Source: an uncultured Faecalibacterium sp. (GTDB lineage Bacteria; Bacillota; Clostridia; Oscillospirales; Ruminococcaceae). Taken from it: a DNA stretch of 64,000 nucleotides. The position numbers and the translations under genes are program-made. This document shows positions 16,840-24,369 of the stretch, one piece after another (positions within the stretch are counted from its first letter, which is position 1; each line of letters begins with the position of its first letter). The DNA lies in assembly GCA_937880095.1 (NCBI GenBank), contig CALFLK010000007.1, forward strand, positions 62,001 through 126,000. The letters are read 5' to 3'. Under the pieces are notes generated by a model that was given only the letters and a program-made list of their open reading frames with translations, was not told where the DNA came from and did not search any database.

Positions 16840-17754
16840 TCACCTTTCTTTTTCATATTTTTGCAGCATATTTCTCAATGTTTTCCCGAACTCACGTCTC
16901 AATTCCTCAGGCTCCAGCAGTTCTGCACAGGCTCCGAAGGTCATGAGCCAGCTCAAAAGATTTTCCTTGTTTGTGAAGTCCATGCAGAACATCAATGTGC
17001 CATCCTTCTGCACTTCAAAAGAATCCGCTCCAAATTCCTCAATGAGCCGCCATTTGCAGCTTGCATCAAACAGCACTTTTACGGCAGTGCCACCGGGGAA
17101 AACCCGCTCGTTGCTTAAATCCGGCATGGATACGGCCCTTGGAAGGAATTTACAGTCTGTCATTTCAAGCTCGTCCATGCGATTTAACTTGAAAAGCCTA
17201 AAATCCTGCCGGGTTTCACAGAACCCCCAAACGTACCAGCTGGACCAGCGAAAAATCAAATAGTACGGTTCTACCGTGCGTTTCTGCTCACCACGGGGCG
17301 AATAGTAAACGAATTTGAGTTTACAGTGTCGATCAATGGCACTGCGAATGACTGCGATTTTGGGGGAGAGAGAATCCTTATACCATGAGGACAAATCAAT
17401 TAAAACAGATTGATTCCCGGTCATAAAATCAGAGGAACCGGCGGACAACTTCTCCATAAGCTGTTCATATTGATTGGTACCATGTACGCTGTCAAGACTG
17501 CGAAGACCGGCCAAAATGTCCTGCATCTCATTGGCGGAAAGCAGTGTCCTATCGATTTTATAGTTCTCTAGAATAGAAATACCGCCATGAGCTCCCTGTT
17601 TGGTACATATGGGGATTCCAGCACCACACAGCGTTTCAATATCTCTGTTGATGGTACGCCGGGACACTTCAAATTTGTCTGCCAAATAGGGCGCTGTAAC
17701 GGTTTCTCTCTGTAGTAAAACAGATAAAATTCCAATCAGTCTATCCAGTTTCAT
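16840..17754 (-). CDS. WYL-domain transcriptional regulator (YafY type)
   Basis: 304 aa. An N-terminal winged HTH (LADKFEVSRRTINRDIETLCGAGIPI) is followed by a WYL ligand-sensing domain (YYLIFRWSSWYVWGFCETRQDFRLFKLNRM) and a C-terminal WCX-like part. It heads a four-gene minus-strand cluster, which it presumably controls. The dyad at 17794-17813 is a possible operator. Confidence 0.88.
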   Translation of the reverse strand: MKLDRLIGILSVLLQRETVTAPYLADKFEVSRRTINRDIETLCGAGIPICTKQGAHGGISILENYKIDRTLLSANEMQDILAGLRSLDSVHGTNQYEQLMEKLSAGSSDFMTGNQSVLIDLSSWYKDSLSPKIAVIRSAIDRHCKLKFVYYSPRGEQKRTVEPYYLIFRWSSWYVWGFCETRQDFRLFKLNRMDELEMTDCKFLPRAVSMPDLSNERVFPGGTAVKVLFDASCKWRLIEEFGADSFEVQKDGTLMFCMDFTNKENLLSWLMTFGACAELLEPEELRREFGKTLRNMLQKYEKER

Positions 17755-17793
17755 AGTTATTATCTTTCCTTGAAATCAGTATATCATCCATAA

Positions 17794-17813
17794 CACGACA
17801 TCTATATGTCATG
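17794..17813. promoter_or_regulatory. candidate operator upstream of WYL regulator
   Basis: An imperfect dyad ACGACAT-CTAT-ATGTCAT lies about 45 bases before the regulator start. It is a plausible autoregulatory site; no known consensus supports it. Confidence 0.35.
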
Positions 17814-17910
17814 TTTACTATAGCACGAAAATCATTTTTTGGCGAACTCCCCAGTGTCCTGATTTTAGACTTTTGTGTTGGGTGGATTCAGATAGGTTTG
17901 AGAAAACAGA

Positions 17911-17955
17911 AAAATCCCTTTGTTTCTGCTTACGAGGCAAAAGCAAAGGGATTTT
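17911..17955. terminator. bidirectional hairpin between MerR and WYL genes
   Basis: 12-bp perfect arms AAAATCCCTTTG / CAAAGGGATTTT (17911-17922, 17944-17955) have A/T tracts on both sides. It probably ends the MerR transcript on the minus strand. Confidence 0.7.
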
Positions 17956-17960
17956 GATTT

Positions 17961-17993
17961 TGTAAAATTTGCGCCGCTGAAACAAAGAAAAGC
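17961..17993. repeat. short dispersed repeat, copy 2
   Basis: Partner of 5302-5335, just downstream of the MerR stop. Together with the tRNA-flank repeat it shows that 17961-19150 shares ancestry with 5302-5584. Confidence 0.85.
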
Positions 17994-18015
17994 AAATCAG
18001 GGGGTCATAGATACC

Positions 18016-18777
18016 TTATCGCTCTGCCCAATATACAATAGCATCATGCAGAAATTGAGCGCAGCCGGAGAGATTCCGATCATAGTACGCCGTAAAGCGC
18101 TGGTCTGCCACATAGAGCTCTGCAAGGCCTTTATGTTTCTGTGCATCGTACTTGTTATCGCTGATTGTGAGCCAGCGGCGATGCAACTGCATGATTTTCT
18201 TACCTTCCTCGCTGGTTGGGGAAAGCTTTGCGTGTACCGCCTGCTCGAGCTTTTGCAAAATCTCGTTGTTCAGTTCCATCCATTCCTGGTACTGCTCTGA
18301 TGTGAGATTTAGTATATTGGATCGAGCTGCATCCACGGCCTCATTTCCGTACAGGGTACGGGCTTCCTGCCCAAAGCATCGTTCATATTGTTCCACAGCA
18401 TTCTGTTTAAAGGCTTCAAATTTCTTTTCGTCTGCCATAATTTCATTCCTTTCTTCTGCGTGAATCGTATCTTTGACTGCTTGAATCAAGCTGTACAACC
18501 GCTCCTGCCTTGCTTCCAATTCTGTCAAATGACTTCGCAGGGCGGTCAAACGGTCAAAGGAGGGAGAATCCAGACATTCCTTGATTTGTGCCAGCTCCAC
18601 CCCGAGGGCACGGTAAAAAAGAATGTCCTGCAAACGGTCTACTTCCTCTGGACCATAGTAGCGATAGCCGCTTTCTGCGGTTCGACTCGGTTTGAGCAGA
18701 CCGATTTTGTCATACCAGCGCAGAGTACGGGTGGTTACTCCGGCTAAGCGTGACAGCTGTTGGATTGAATATTCCAT
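18016..18777 (-). CDS. MerR regulator with TipAS-type drug-binding domain
   Basis: 253 aa. MerR winged helix at 1-75 (SIQQLSRLAGVTTRTLRWYDKIGLL, GYRYYGPEEVDRLQDILFYR), dimerisation coiled coil at about 78-112, then a TipAS antibiotic-recognition domain (ERCFGQEARTLYG...YDRNLSGCAQFLHDAI). TipA-type proteins bind thiopeptides and other amphipathic drugs and activate their own promoter. GGAGGG precedes the ATG, and the promoter has the family's unusual 19-base spacer with a dyad. No efflux gene is adjacent, so the visible target is itself. Confidence 0.92.
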   Translation of the reverse strand: MEYSIQQLSRLAGVTTRTLRWYDKIGLLKPSRTAESGYRYYGPEEVDRLQDILFYRALGVELAQIKECLDSPSFDRLTALRSHLTELEARQERLYSLIQAVKDTIHAEERNEIMADEKKFEAFKQNAVEQYERCFGQEARTLYGNEAVDAARSNILNLTSEQYQEWMELNNEILQKLEQAVHAKLSPTSEEGKKIMQLHRRWLTISDNKYDAQKHKGLAELYVADQRFTAYYDRNLSGCAQFLHDAIVYWAER

Positions 18778-18797
18778 CTGAATCCCTCCTTGCCTGT

Positions 18798-18828
18798 ATT
18801 ATAGCAGTTGGCGTTGCGTCAAAGTCAA
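18798..18828 (-). promoter_or_regulatory. MerR-type promoter with operator in a 19-bp spacer
   Basis: On the minus strand TTGACT (18823-18828) and TATAAT (18798-18803) are separated by 19 bases, against the usual 17. Inside lies the dyad TTGACG-CAA-CGCCAA. MerR activators untwist just such overlong promoters, so this regulator very likely activates its own gene on ligand binding. Confidence 0.85.
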
Positions 18829-18980
18829 GCTATATTTTCGTGAAAAACAAAAATCGCCTTCAAGGCTGAGATTTTTATGAGTGGATATCTTTTGAAGGCT
18901 GTTTGGTCGTTTGGGTAATTGATTGGGTCAAGCGAATTATGTGCGGGTATTATGAATGCTGAAAAGCGGCTATATTAAAA

Positions 18981-19017
18981 AATTGACCCAAACCGACAGT
19001 CACGGTTTGGGTCAATT
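18981..19017. terminator. inverted repeat with 15-bp arms
   Basis: AATTGACCCAAACCG and its exact inverse (18981-18995, 19003-19017) with a 7-base loop and A/T-rich flanks. It is probably a second terminator behind the tRNA. Confidence 0.6.
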
Positions 19018-19043
19018 CTTATCAAGAAAAGTTATCGAAAATA

Positions 19044-19072
19044 AAGAAAAACCGCCTAAATAGGCGGTTTTT
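19044..19072 (-). terminator. terminator of the intact tRNA-Pro
   Basis: A perfect 12-bp stem, AAAAACCGCCTA / TAGGCGGTTTTT (19047-19058, 19061-19072), abuts the CCA end of the tRNA on the minus strand and ends in a U-rich tract. Confidence 0.85.
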
Positions 19073-19073
19073 T

Positions 19074-19149
19074 TGGTCGGAGTGGGGAGACTCGAACTCC
19101 CGGCATCCTGCTCCCAAAGCAGGCGCGCTACCAACTGCGCTACACCCCG
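19074..19149 (-). tRNA. tRNA-Pro(UGG), intact, inside the element
   Basis: 76 bases including encoded CCA. Acceptor CGGGGTG pairs with CACTCCG (one G-U), D stem GCGC/GCGC, anticodon stem CCTGC/GCAGG around TTTGGGA (anticodon TGG), T stem GGGAG/CTCCC with loop TTCGAGT. It lies between the two halves of another tRNA-Pro(UGG) gene, so it came with the inserted DNA. It should be transcribed from the split gene's promoter at 19290-19318, through the 37-base 5' half and 32 further bases. Confidence 0.95.
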
Positions 19150-19174
19150 TTATTTAGTTTTTGCGGTAATTCGC

Positions 19175-19193
19175 ACATGCACCCAAATCAAGC
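19175..19193. other. right attachment site (attR) of the element
   Basis: ACATGC-A (19175-19181, element side) precedes the core CCCAAA (19182-19187) and the tRNA 5' half. With the left inner end it forms a symmetric site with 6-bp arms and an 8-base centre. Confidence 0.8.
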
Positions 19194-19218
19194 GCGATAC
19201 CACCTTCGCTACACCCGG
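19182..19218 (-). pseudogene. tRNA-Pro(UGG), 5' half of a split gene
   Basis: The minus strand reads CCGGGTG-TA, a D arm GCGA-AGGTGGTA-TCGC, G, CTTGA and the anticodon loop start TTTGGG, then leaves tRNA homology. CCGGGTG pairs fully with CACTCGG of the 3' half at 5540-5584. The rejoined anticodon stem has four of five pairs, with an A-G mismatch at 31-39. The gene is interrupted within its anticodon loop. Confidence 0.9.
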
Positions 19219-19289
19219 TTATGCATTTGTCTTGATTTACAGCCTAGCTTCTAGCTTATGAATAAGTTGCGAAAAATCAGCACTTGAGT

Positions 19290-19318
19290 ATTATACCGCA
19301 TTCTGTTCAATCCGTCAA
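19290..19318 (-). promoter_or_regulatory. promoter of the split tRNA-Pro, now reading the element tRNA
   Basis: On the minus strand TTGACG (19313-19318), a 17-base spacer and TATAAT (19290-19295). Transcription would start near 19283, pass the 5' half (19218-19182) and reach the intact tRNA at 19149. No other promoter is evident in the 32 bases between the half gene and the intact tRNA. Confidence 0.8.
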
Positions 19319-19358
19319 ATATATGATACAATAAATTATATGAAAAGGAGGTTTTCCT

Positions 19359-20849
19359 ATGACAGATACTTTGCAAAAGTTACGTGCGCTGGAAAAGCGT
19401 ATGTATGCGTATCACTACGCTATGAGTGTAATCGAAGTGGATGAGTCTACGGTTGCACCCAGCGGCGGAAACGAGGGTCGTGGCGAAGCGCTTGAAATTC
19501 TTTCCAGCGCTTTATATGATCTCATTGCCGGCGATGAACTGCCCCGTCTGCTGGATGCAGCTGAAAAAGAGGATTTGGACGAGCAGGCCGCTGCAGAAGT
19601 CCGTGAACTGCGTCGTCAGAACGATCAGTTCACCAAAGTTCCTGCTGCGGAATACGCTGCCGGAACGCGTCTGATGGCAAATGCACGCAACGCTTGGCAT
19701 CAAGCAAAGCAGACCAACAACTATGCACTGTTTGCGCCTTGGCTGGAAAAACTAGTGGACAATCGCCGTCGCTGGGCAGAATACTTTGCTCCCGGCAAAG
19801 ATGCCTTTGCTACCTGGCTGGATCAAAATCAGAAGGGCTTAACTGTTGCGGAAACGGATAAATTCTTTGCTTCGCTGCGTGAGGCAATCGTTCCCCTGCT
19901 GCGCCGCATTCAGACTGAGGGTCATGCGCCTCGCACAGACTTTTTACGGGCAGAATGGCCGCTGGATAAGCAGAAGGAACTGTCCGCTTATGTTATGCAG
20001 GTAATGGGCCTAGACCCTGCTCATTGTGTACTAGGCGAAACTGAACATCCCTTTACGCAGGAACTGTACGATGATGATGTGCGTATTACGACGCACTATT
20101 ATCTGAACGATATGGTTTCCAACCTGTTCAGCGTCATCCATGAGGGCGGACACGCATTGTATGAACTGCATGTGGATCCTTCCCTGCGCTTCACTGTTTT
20201 GGCTGGCGGTAGCTCCATCGGTTTGCATGAAAGCCAGAGTCGTTTGTTTGAAAACTATGTTGGTCGCAGCCGTGAATTCTTATCCTTCCTGTGGCCCAAA
20301 CTGCTGGAATTGTTTCCCGAAAATTTGTCCGGTGTAAGTTTTGAGGAATTCTATCGTGCGGTAAATCGCGTAGAACCCAGCTTGATCCGTACCGAAGCAG
20401 ATGAGCTGACCTATTCCCTGCATGTAATGGTTCGTTACGAACTGGAGAAACAGCTTTTGAATGGCAGCTTAACGGTTGCTGAGCTACCTGCCGCATGGAA
20501 TCGTCTGTACAAGGAATACTTGGGCGTCGATGTACCGGATGATGCACAGGGTGTCTTGCAGGACGTTCACTGGAGTCAGGGTTCTTTCGGCTATTTCCCC
20601 GGCTACGCACTGGGCACTGCTTATGCAGCACAAATGGTACACGAAATGCGTAAGCATTTGGATTTTGACAAATGCTGTGCAACCGGTCAGCTGCAGCCTA
20701 TTCTGGATTACCAGACCGAGCATTTGTGGAAGTATGGTATGATGCGCACCCCAGATGTTCTGATTCGTCAGGCTTGCAACGGTGAATTTGACCCCACCTA
20801 CTTCGTTCAGTATCTGGAAAACAAGTACGCAGATATTTACCATCTGTAA
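19359..20849 (+). CDS. carboxypeptidase Taq-type metallopeptidase (M32)
   Basis: 496 aa, ATG behind AAGGAGGTTTTCCT. The zinc motif HEGGH is in SVIHEGGHALYELH, and downstream SSIGLHESQSRLFEN supplies the third ligand region, as in M32 carboxypeptidases. These cytoplasmic enzymes remove C-terminal residues with broad specificity, except proline, and work in peptide turnover. The length is normal for the family. It is the first core gene right of the element, divergent from the tRNA promoter. Confidence 0.93.
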   Translation: MTDTLQKLRALEKRMYAYHYAMSVIEVDESTVAPSGGNEGRGEALEILSSALYDLIAGDELPRLLDAAEKEDLDEQAAAEVRELRRQNDQFTKVPAAEYAAGTRLMANARNAWHQAKQTNNYALFAPWLEKLVDNRRRWAEYFAPGKDAFATWLDQNQKGLTVAETDKFFASLREAIVPLLRRIQTEGHAPRTDFLRAEWPLDKQKELSAYVMQVMGLDPAHCVLGETEHPFTQELYDDDVRITTHYYLNDMVSNLFSVIHEGGHALYELHVDPSLRFTVLAGGSSIGLHESQSRLFENYVGRSREFLSFLWPKLLELFPENLSGVSFEEFYRAVNRVEPSLIRTEADELTYSLHVMVRYELEKQLLNGSLTVAELPAAWNRLYKEYLGVDVPDDAQGVLQDVHWSQGSFGYFPGYALGTAYAAQMVHEMRKHLDFDKCCATGQLQPILDYQTEHLWKYGMMRTPDVLIRQACNGEFDPTYFVQYLENKYADIYHL

Positions 20850-20870
20850 TTACTCTATTTTATTTTACAA

Positions 20871-20908
20871 GAAAAAGCTGTGCCGCACTTTGCAGGTACA
20901 GCTTTTTC
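20871..20908 (+). terminator. terminator of the M32 peptidase gene
   Basis: 11-bp arms GAAAAAGCTGT / ACAGCTTTTTC (20871-20881, 20898-20908), 22 bases after the stop. Confidence 0.85.
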
Positions 20909-20933
20909 TATGCTCTCTGTATCTATTCCAAAC

Positions 20934-20969
20934 AAGAAAGCCACTCCTCAAAAGAGGAGTGGCTTTCTT
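20934..20969 (-). terminator. terminator of gap
   Basis: Perfect 15-bp arms AAGAAAGCCACTCCT / inverse (20934-20948, 20955-20969) with a 6-base loop, 28 bases after the GAPDH stop; it could work in both directions. Confidence 0.85.
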
Positions 20970-20996
20970 AATCCTTTGGACTAAGCGAAGAACTGA

Positions 20997-22025
20997 TTAC
21001 AGCTCAGCGAAGTACTTGATGGTACGGACCATCTGGCTGGTGTAGGAGTTCTCGTTGTCGTACCAAGAAACAACCTGAACCTGGAAGGTGTCGTCGTCGA
21101 TCTTGGTGACCATGGTCTGAGTTGCATCGAACAGAGAGCCGAACTTCATGCCGACAACGTCGGAAGAAACGATCTGCTCTTCGTTGTAACCGAAGGACTC
21201 AGAAGCAGCTGCCTTCATAGCAGCGTTGATGCCATCAACAGTGATGTCCTTGCCCTTGACAACTGCAACCAGAATGGTGGTAGAGCCAGTGGGAACGGGA
21301 ACGCGCTGTGCAGAACCGATCAGCTTGCCGTTCAGCTCGGGGATAACCAGGCCGATTGCCTTAGCAGCACCGGTGCTGTTGGGAACGATGTTCTGTGCGC
21401 CAGCACGTGCACGGCGCAGATCGCCCTTACGCTGAGGACCGTCCAGAATCATCTGGTCACCGGTGTAAGCGTGAACGGTGGTCATGATGCCGGAAACGAT
21501 GGGAGCATACTTGTTCAGAGTATCAGCCATGGGTGCCAGGCAGTTGGTGGTGCAGGATGCTGCAGAAATGACCTTGTCTTCCTTGGTCAGGGTGTTCTCG
21601 TTAACAGAGTAAACGACGGTGGGCAGATCGTTGCCTGCGGGAGCAGAGATAACAACCTTCTTTGCGCCTGCCTCGATGTGAGCCATGGACTTCTCCTTAG
21701 AGCAGTAGAAGCCGGTGCACTCCAGCACGACATCGACGTTCAGTTCGCCCCAGGGGCACTCCTTAGCGTCCTTAATAGCGTAAATCTTGATTTCCTTGCC
21801 GTCGACAACGATGGAATCATCGGTAGCCTCGACAGTGTGCTTGTTCTCGCCGATCTTGCCGCAGAAGGAACCCTGAGCGGTGTCGTACTTCAGCAGGTGA
21901 GCCAGCATCTTGGGGCTGGTCAGGTCGTTGATAGCGACAACCTCGTAACCAGCAGCGTCAAACATCTGACGGAAAGCCAGACGGCCAATACGGCCAAAAC
22001 CATTGATAGCAACTCTAACAGCCAT
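20997..22025 (-). CDS. gap: glyceraldehyde-3-phosphate dehydrogenase
   Basis: 342 aa from the ATG at 22025 (TTGGAGGTTAGAAAC before it). The NAD-binding fold starts VRVAINGFGRIGR; the catalytic Cys lies in SAASCTTNCLAP; later RRARAGAQNIVPNSTGAAKAIG and WYDNENSY are family signatures. It catalyses the phosphorylating oxidation of glyceraldehyde-3-phosphate in glycolysis. It stands alone rather than in the usual gapA-pgk-tpi operon and has a good promoter. Confidence 0.97.
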   Translation of the reverse strand: MAVRVAINGFGRIGRLAFRQMFDAAGYEVVAINDLTSPKMLAHLLKYDTAQGSFCGKIGENKHTVEATDDSIVVDGKEIKIYAIKDAKECPWGELNVDVVLECTGFYCSKEKSMAHIEAGAKKVVISAPAGNDLPTVVYSVNENTLTKEDKVISAASCTTNCLAPMADTLNKYAPIVSGIMTTVHAYTGDQMILDGPQRKGDLRRARAGAQNIVPNSTGAAKAIGLVIPELNGKLIGSAQRVPVPTGSTTILVAVVKGKDITVDGINAAMKAAASESFGYNEEQIVSSDVVGMKFGSLFDATQTMVTKIDDDTFQVQVVSWYDNENSYTSQMVRTIKYFAEL

Positions 22026-22079
22026 GTTTCTAACCTCCAAAAATGTACCTTGAAATATTTATTATTCGCGGTTGTCTTT

Positions 22080-22108
22080 ATTCTACCTGAAATGGCTGAA
22101 AGTTTCAA
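22080..22108 (-). promoter_or_regulatory. promoter of gap
   Basis: On the minus strand TTGAAA (22103-22108), 17 bases, TAGAAT (22080-22085), about 55 bases before the start codon. Confidence 0.7.
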
Positions 22109-22233
22109 GCGTTTGCCAATGAAATAACAATGTTTTTCTGTTTTTACAGTTTTATCACATATATTTAAGTGAATTTCCAGCATATTGCGCCATAATCCAC
22201 AAAAAGCCCGCACACATTTGTCCAGTTAAATAC

Positions 22234-23097
22234 TCATTCGTCCAGATTGGATTTTTCATTTACTGCGCCGGGGTCGATCTGATGCAGACTATAGGTTAAA
22301 CCCAGCAGACCGATCGCACCCAAAATCAGGCTGTTCAGTAAATCTCCCAGCGGAACATAACCTCGTGTCCATTGCACGATAGAGAAAACCAACTCGCAGC
22401 AGGTACACACATAAAAACAAATCAAACCATTGCGCACACAGCTGCGTCCGCGACCTGTTTCCGGGAAAAAGCAAACGCGCAGCAGCGAAAGCACAAACAC
22501 CAGCCCAATCATCACGCTGAGCAGCTGCACGATATGGTATACACGATACATACTGGATGTGTGTGCCAGAAATCGCTCAAATGCCATGCCGCATAGATAC
22601 AGCATTCCGGATGCCGCAAAGTAAATACCGCCCACTGGGCTTTCCCCTGCTTTTGCAGCGTGCCAGAAATCACACTGCGCAAACAAAGTCCATGCACTGA
22701 GCAAAGCGAAAACTCCCATTAAAATATCCGCTCCACAGCTGGTGCGGAACATTTCCATCCACAGCTTCCTATCGGCAGACTGCAAAATCGTTTGCAGTGT
22801 AGGAATTACATTCGCCAAGCGCAGTGCACCTGCCACTGTATACGCTACGCCGCATAATCCGGACGCCACAGCAGACCAGTTGTTTTTCTGTCCGGCCGAT
22901 ACCACCCCTTTTGCCGACAGCATGGAAGCCACTACTGCCAACAGACACAATGCTGCAAGAGCACCATATCGAATTAAAATACCGCCCTTTTGTGGAAATC
23001 CAGATATGGGGTCAATCCAGTAAGTTACATCCAGCCAGCAAATACCGGCAGTACACAGACCCGCCAGTATGAGTAAAGATTGAATACTCTTTTTCAT
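22234..23097 (-). CDS. multi-pass membrane protein of unknown function
   Basis: 287 aa with about eight hydrophobic segments spread over the whole length (for example SLLILAGLCTAGICW, YGALAALCLLAVVASML, LLSVMIGLVFVLSLL). I do not recognise a family. Charged residues are few and there is no soluble domain. It stands alone between gap and spoIID-like genes. The start MKKSIQSLLIL reads like a first membrane helix; the upstream ribosome site is weak. Confidence 0.6.
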   Translation of the reverse strand: MKKSIQSLLILAGLCTAGICWLDVTYWIDPISGFPQKGGILIRYGALAALCLLAVVASMLSAKGVVSAGQKNNWSAVASGLCGVAYTVAGALRLANVIPTLQTILQSADRKLWMEMFRTSCGADILMGVFALLSAWTLFAQCDFWHAAKAGESPVGGIYFAASGMLYLCGMAFERFLAHTSSMYRVYHIVQLLSVMIGLVFVLSLLRVCFFPETGRGRSCVRNGLICFYVCTCCELVFSIVQWTRGYVPLGDLLNSLILGAIGLLGLTYSLHQIDPGAVNEKSNLDE

Positions 23098-23310
23098 TGT
23101 TTTCTATCCCCTGCTTATAGTTTCAGCCGTGCTGTTTGCTTTCGGTCATATCCTGTAAGCACGCTTTTACTGCACAGCTTTAATCGTTGTTTATCATATC
23201 GCTTTTCCGCAACAAATTCAATAAGAAGCTGTCGAGCATGTGTCGAACCGCATGATATGTTTTTTCCTGCCACGTCTCCCCTGTTATGTTAGCCGTAGGA
23301 GGAAACAAAC
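23098..23310. other. divergent intergenic region
   Basis: 213 bases between the divergent membrane-protein and spoIID-like genes. It must hold both promoters, but none was clear enough to place. Confidence 0.4.
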
Positions 23311-24369
23311 ATGAAACGAATTATTCTATCTTTACTTGCGATTCTTCTGGCGGGCTCCTTGCTGCCAGTCCTATGCTATTACGGCTTTTCTGCGTTATTG
23401 CAACAAGACGCACATACCGCCGCACAAGAGTTTTGGGATACCTTGCAATCCGATTCGAGCTTTTCTTTTCCAGAGCTTCCACACAGCACATCTTCTTCTG
23501 CCCCCGAAGCTACGCCTCAAGCAGACGAAGACCTTGTACCGATTTGGGACTCCGGAGCGCAGCGTGTCATTCAGGTCCCCCTGCGTGAGTATGTCGTTGG
23601 TGCTGTAGCCAGCGAAATGCCCATTACTTGGTCCGATGCTGCACTACAGGCACAAGCAGTTGCTGCGCATACCTATCTTTTATACAGCCGCGACCATAAC
23701 GACACCTCTGCACTGGGCGGTGCATGGTTAAGCGCAGACCCTGCACAAAGGCAAGGCTTTATGACGGATGAGGTTTTACGCAGCTACTGGGGAACCCACT
23801 ACAATGACAATTACAGCCGCCTTTCTGCGCTGGTTGACCAGGTTCTGGATACCATCATCACCTATGAAGACAAGCCTGCAGCAGCCAGTTATTTTGCCAT
23901 TTCTAACGGACGCACCGAAGCCAGCCAAAATGTCTGGACCGAATCCTTACCCTATTTGCAGGGTGTAGACAGCAGCTGGGATAAAGATGTGGAAGGCTAT
24001 ACGCAAACCATCACGCTTTCCAGTACGCAAATGCATAGCGCATTGGTCACCGGATTGAATATTCGACCCGATGGTTTTATGCCATCACAGTATTTTTCTG
24101 GCTTCACTTACACCGACGCAGGGTATGTACAAATGTTGCAAGTTTGTGGACAGGAAACACTTGGCACCGTGCTGCGCAGCGCGCTCAATTTGCGCAGCAC
24201 CTGCTTTGCCATCGAATGGGATGGAAACGACTTTCAGATTACAACATATGGCTATGGTCACGGCGTCGGCTTAAGCCAGACAGGTGCTCAGGAACTGGGC
24301 AAAAAAGGCCATTCCTGGCAGGAAATTTTGCAACATTACTTTCCCGGTACTTCTTTATCAAATATATAG
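23311..24369 (+). CDS. spoIID: SpoIID/LytB-domain sporulation protein
   Basis: 352 aa, ATG behind AGGAGGAAACAAAC. A signal-anchor helix at 3-28 and a Ser-rich linker are followed by the SpoIID domain: VPLREYVVGAVASEMP, ALQAQAVAAHTYLL and the C-terminal YGYGHGVGLSQTGAQELGKKGHSWQEILQHYFPG. SpoIID is a lytic transglycosylase that trims peptidoglycan during engulfment of the forespore. This is the best sequence evidence here for a spore-forming lineage. SpoIIQ and SpoIIID, often adjacent, are not seen. Confidence 0.9.
   Translation: MKRIILSLLAILLAGSLLPVLCYYGFSALLQQDAHTAAQEFWDTLQSDSSFSFPELPHSTSSSAPEATPQADEDLVPIWDSGAQRVIQVPLREYVVGAVASEMPITWSDAALQAQAVAAHTYLLYSRDHNDTSALGGAWLSADPAQRQGFMTDEVLRSYWGTHYNDNYSRLSALVDQVLDTIITYEDKPAAASYFAISNGRTEASQNVWTESLPYLQGVDSSWDKDVEGYTQTITLSSTQMHSALVTGLNIRPDGFMPSQYFSGFTYTDAGYVQMLQVCGQETLGTVLRSALNLRSTCFAIEWDGNDFQITTYGYGHGVGLSQTGAQELGKKGHSWQEILQHYFPGTSLSNI

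Larger units (their letters stand above)
18919..19073. repeat. tRNA-Pro downstream flank, right copy
   Basis: Partner of 5375-5539. It lies inside the element directly 3' of the intact tRNA-Pro, so the element carries the tRNA together with its original downstream sequence. Confidence 0.85.
5585..19181. mobile_element. 13.6-kb integrative element inserted in tRNA-Pro
   Basis: The boundaries are set by the two halves of one tRNA-Pro(UGG) gene. Recombinase genes lie 365 bases from the left end. The cargo is a PLD-helicase, broken dnd genes, relaxase 3' ends, a nested excisionase-integrase module, metabolic and regulatory genes, a MerR regulator and a complete tRNA-Pro at the right end. No intact relaxase, coupling protein or secretion genes are visible, so it cannot transfer by itself in this form. 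The cargo looks assembled from at least two elements that share right-end genes. Confidence 0.85.

Noticed and set aside
5440..19017. The TTGACCCAAACCG inverted repeats as insertion-sequence ends
   Set aside because: The copies are two self-contained hairpins in duplicated tRNA flanks and enclose no transposase. They behave as terminators and part of a larger repeat.
19074..19149. The intact tRNA-Pro as a resident tandem gene outside the element
   Set aside because: It lies between the two halves of the split tRNA, so it is inside the inserted segment. Being resident would require an extra rearrangement.
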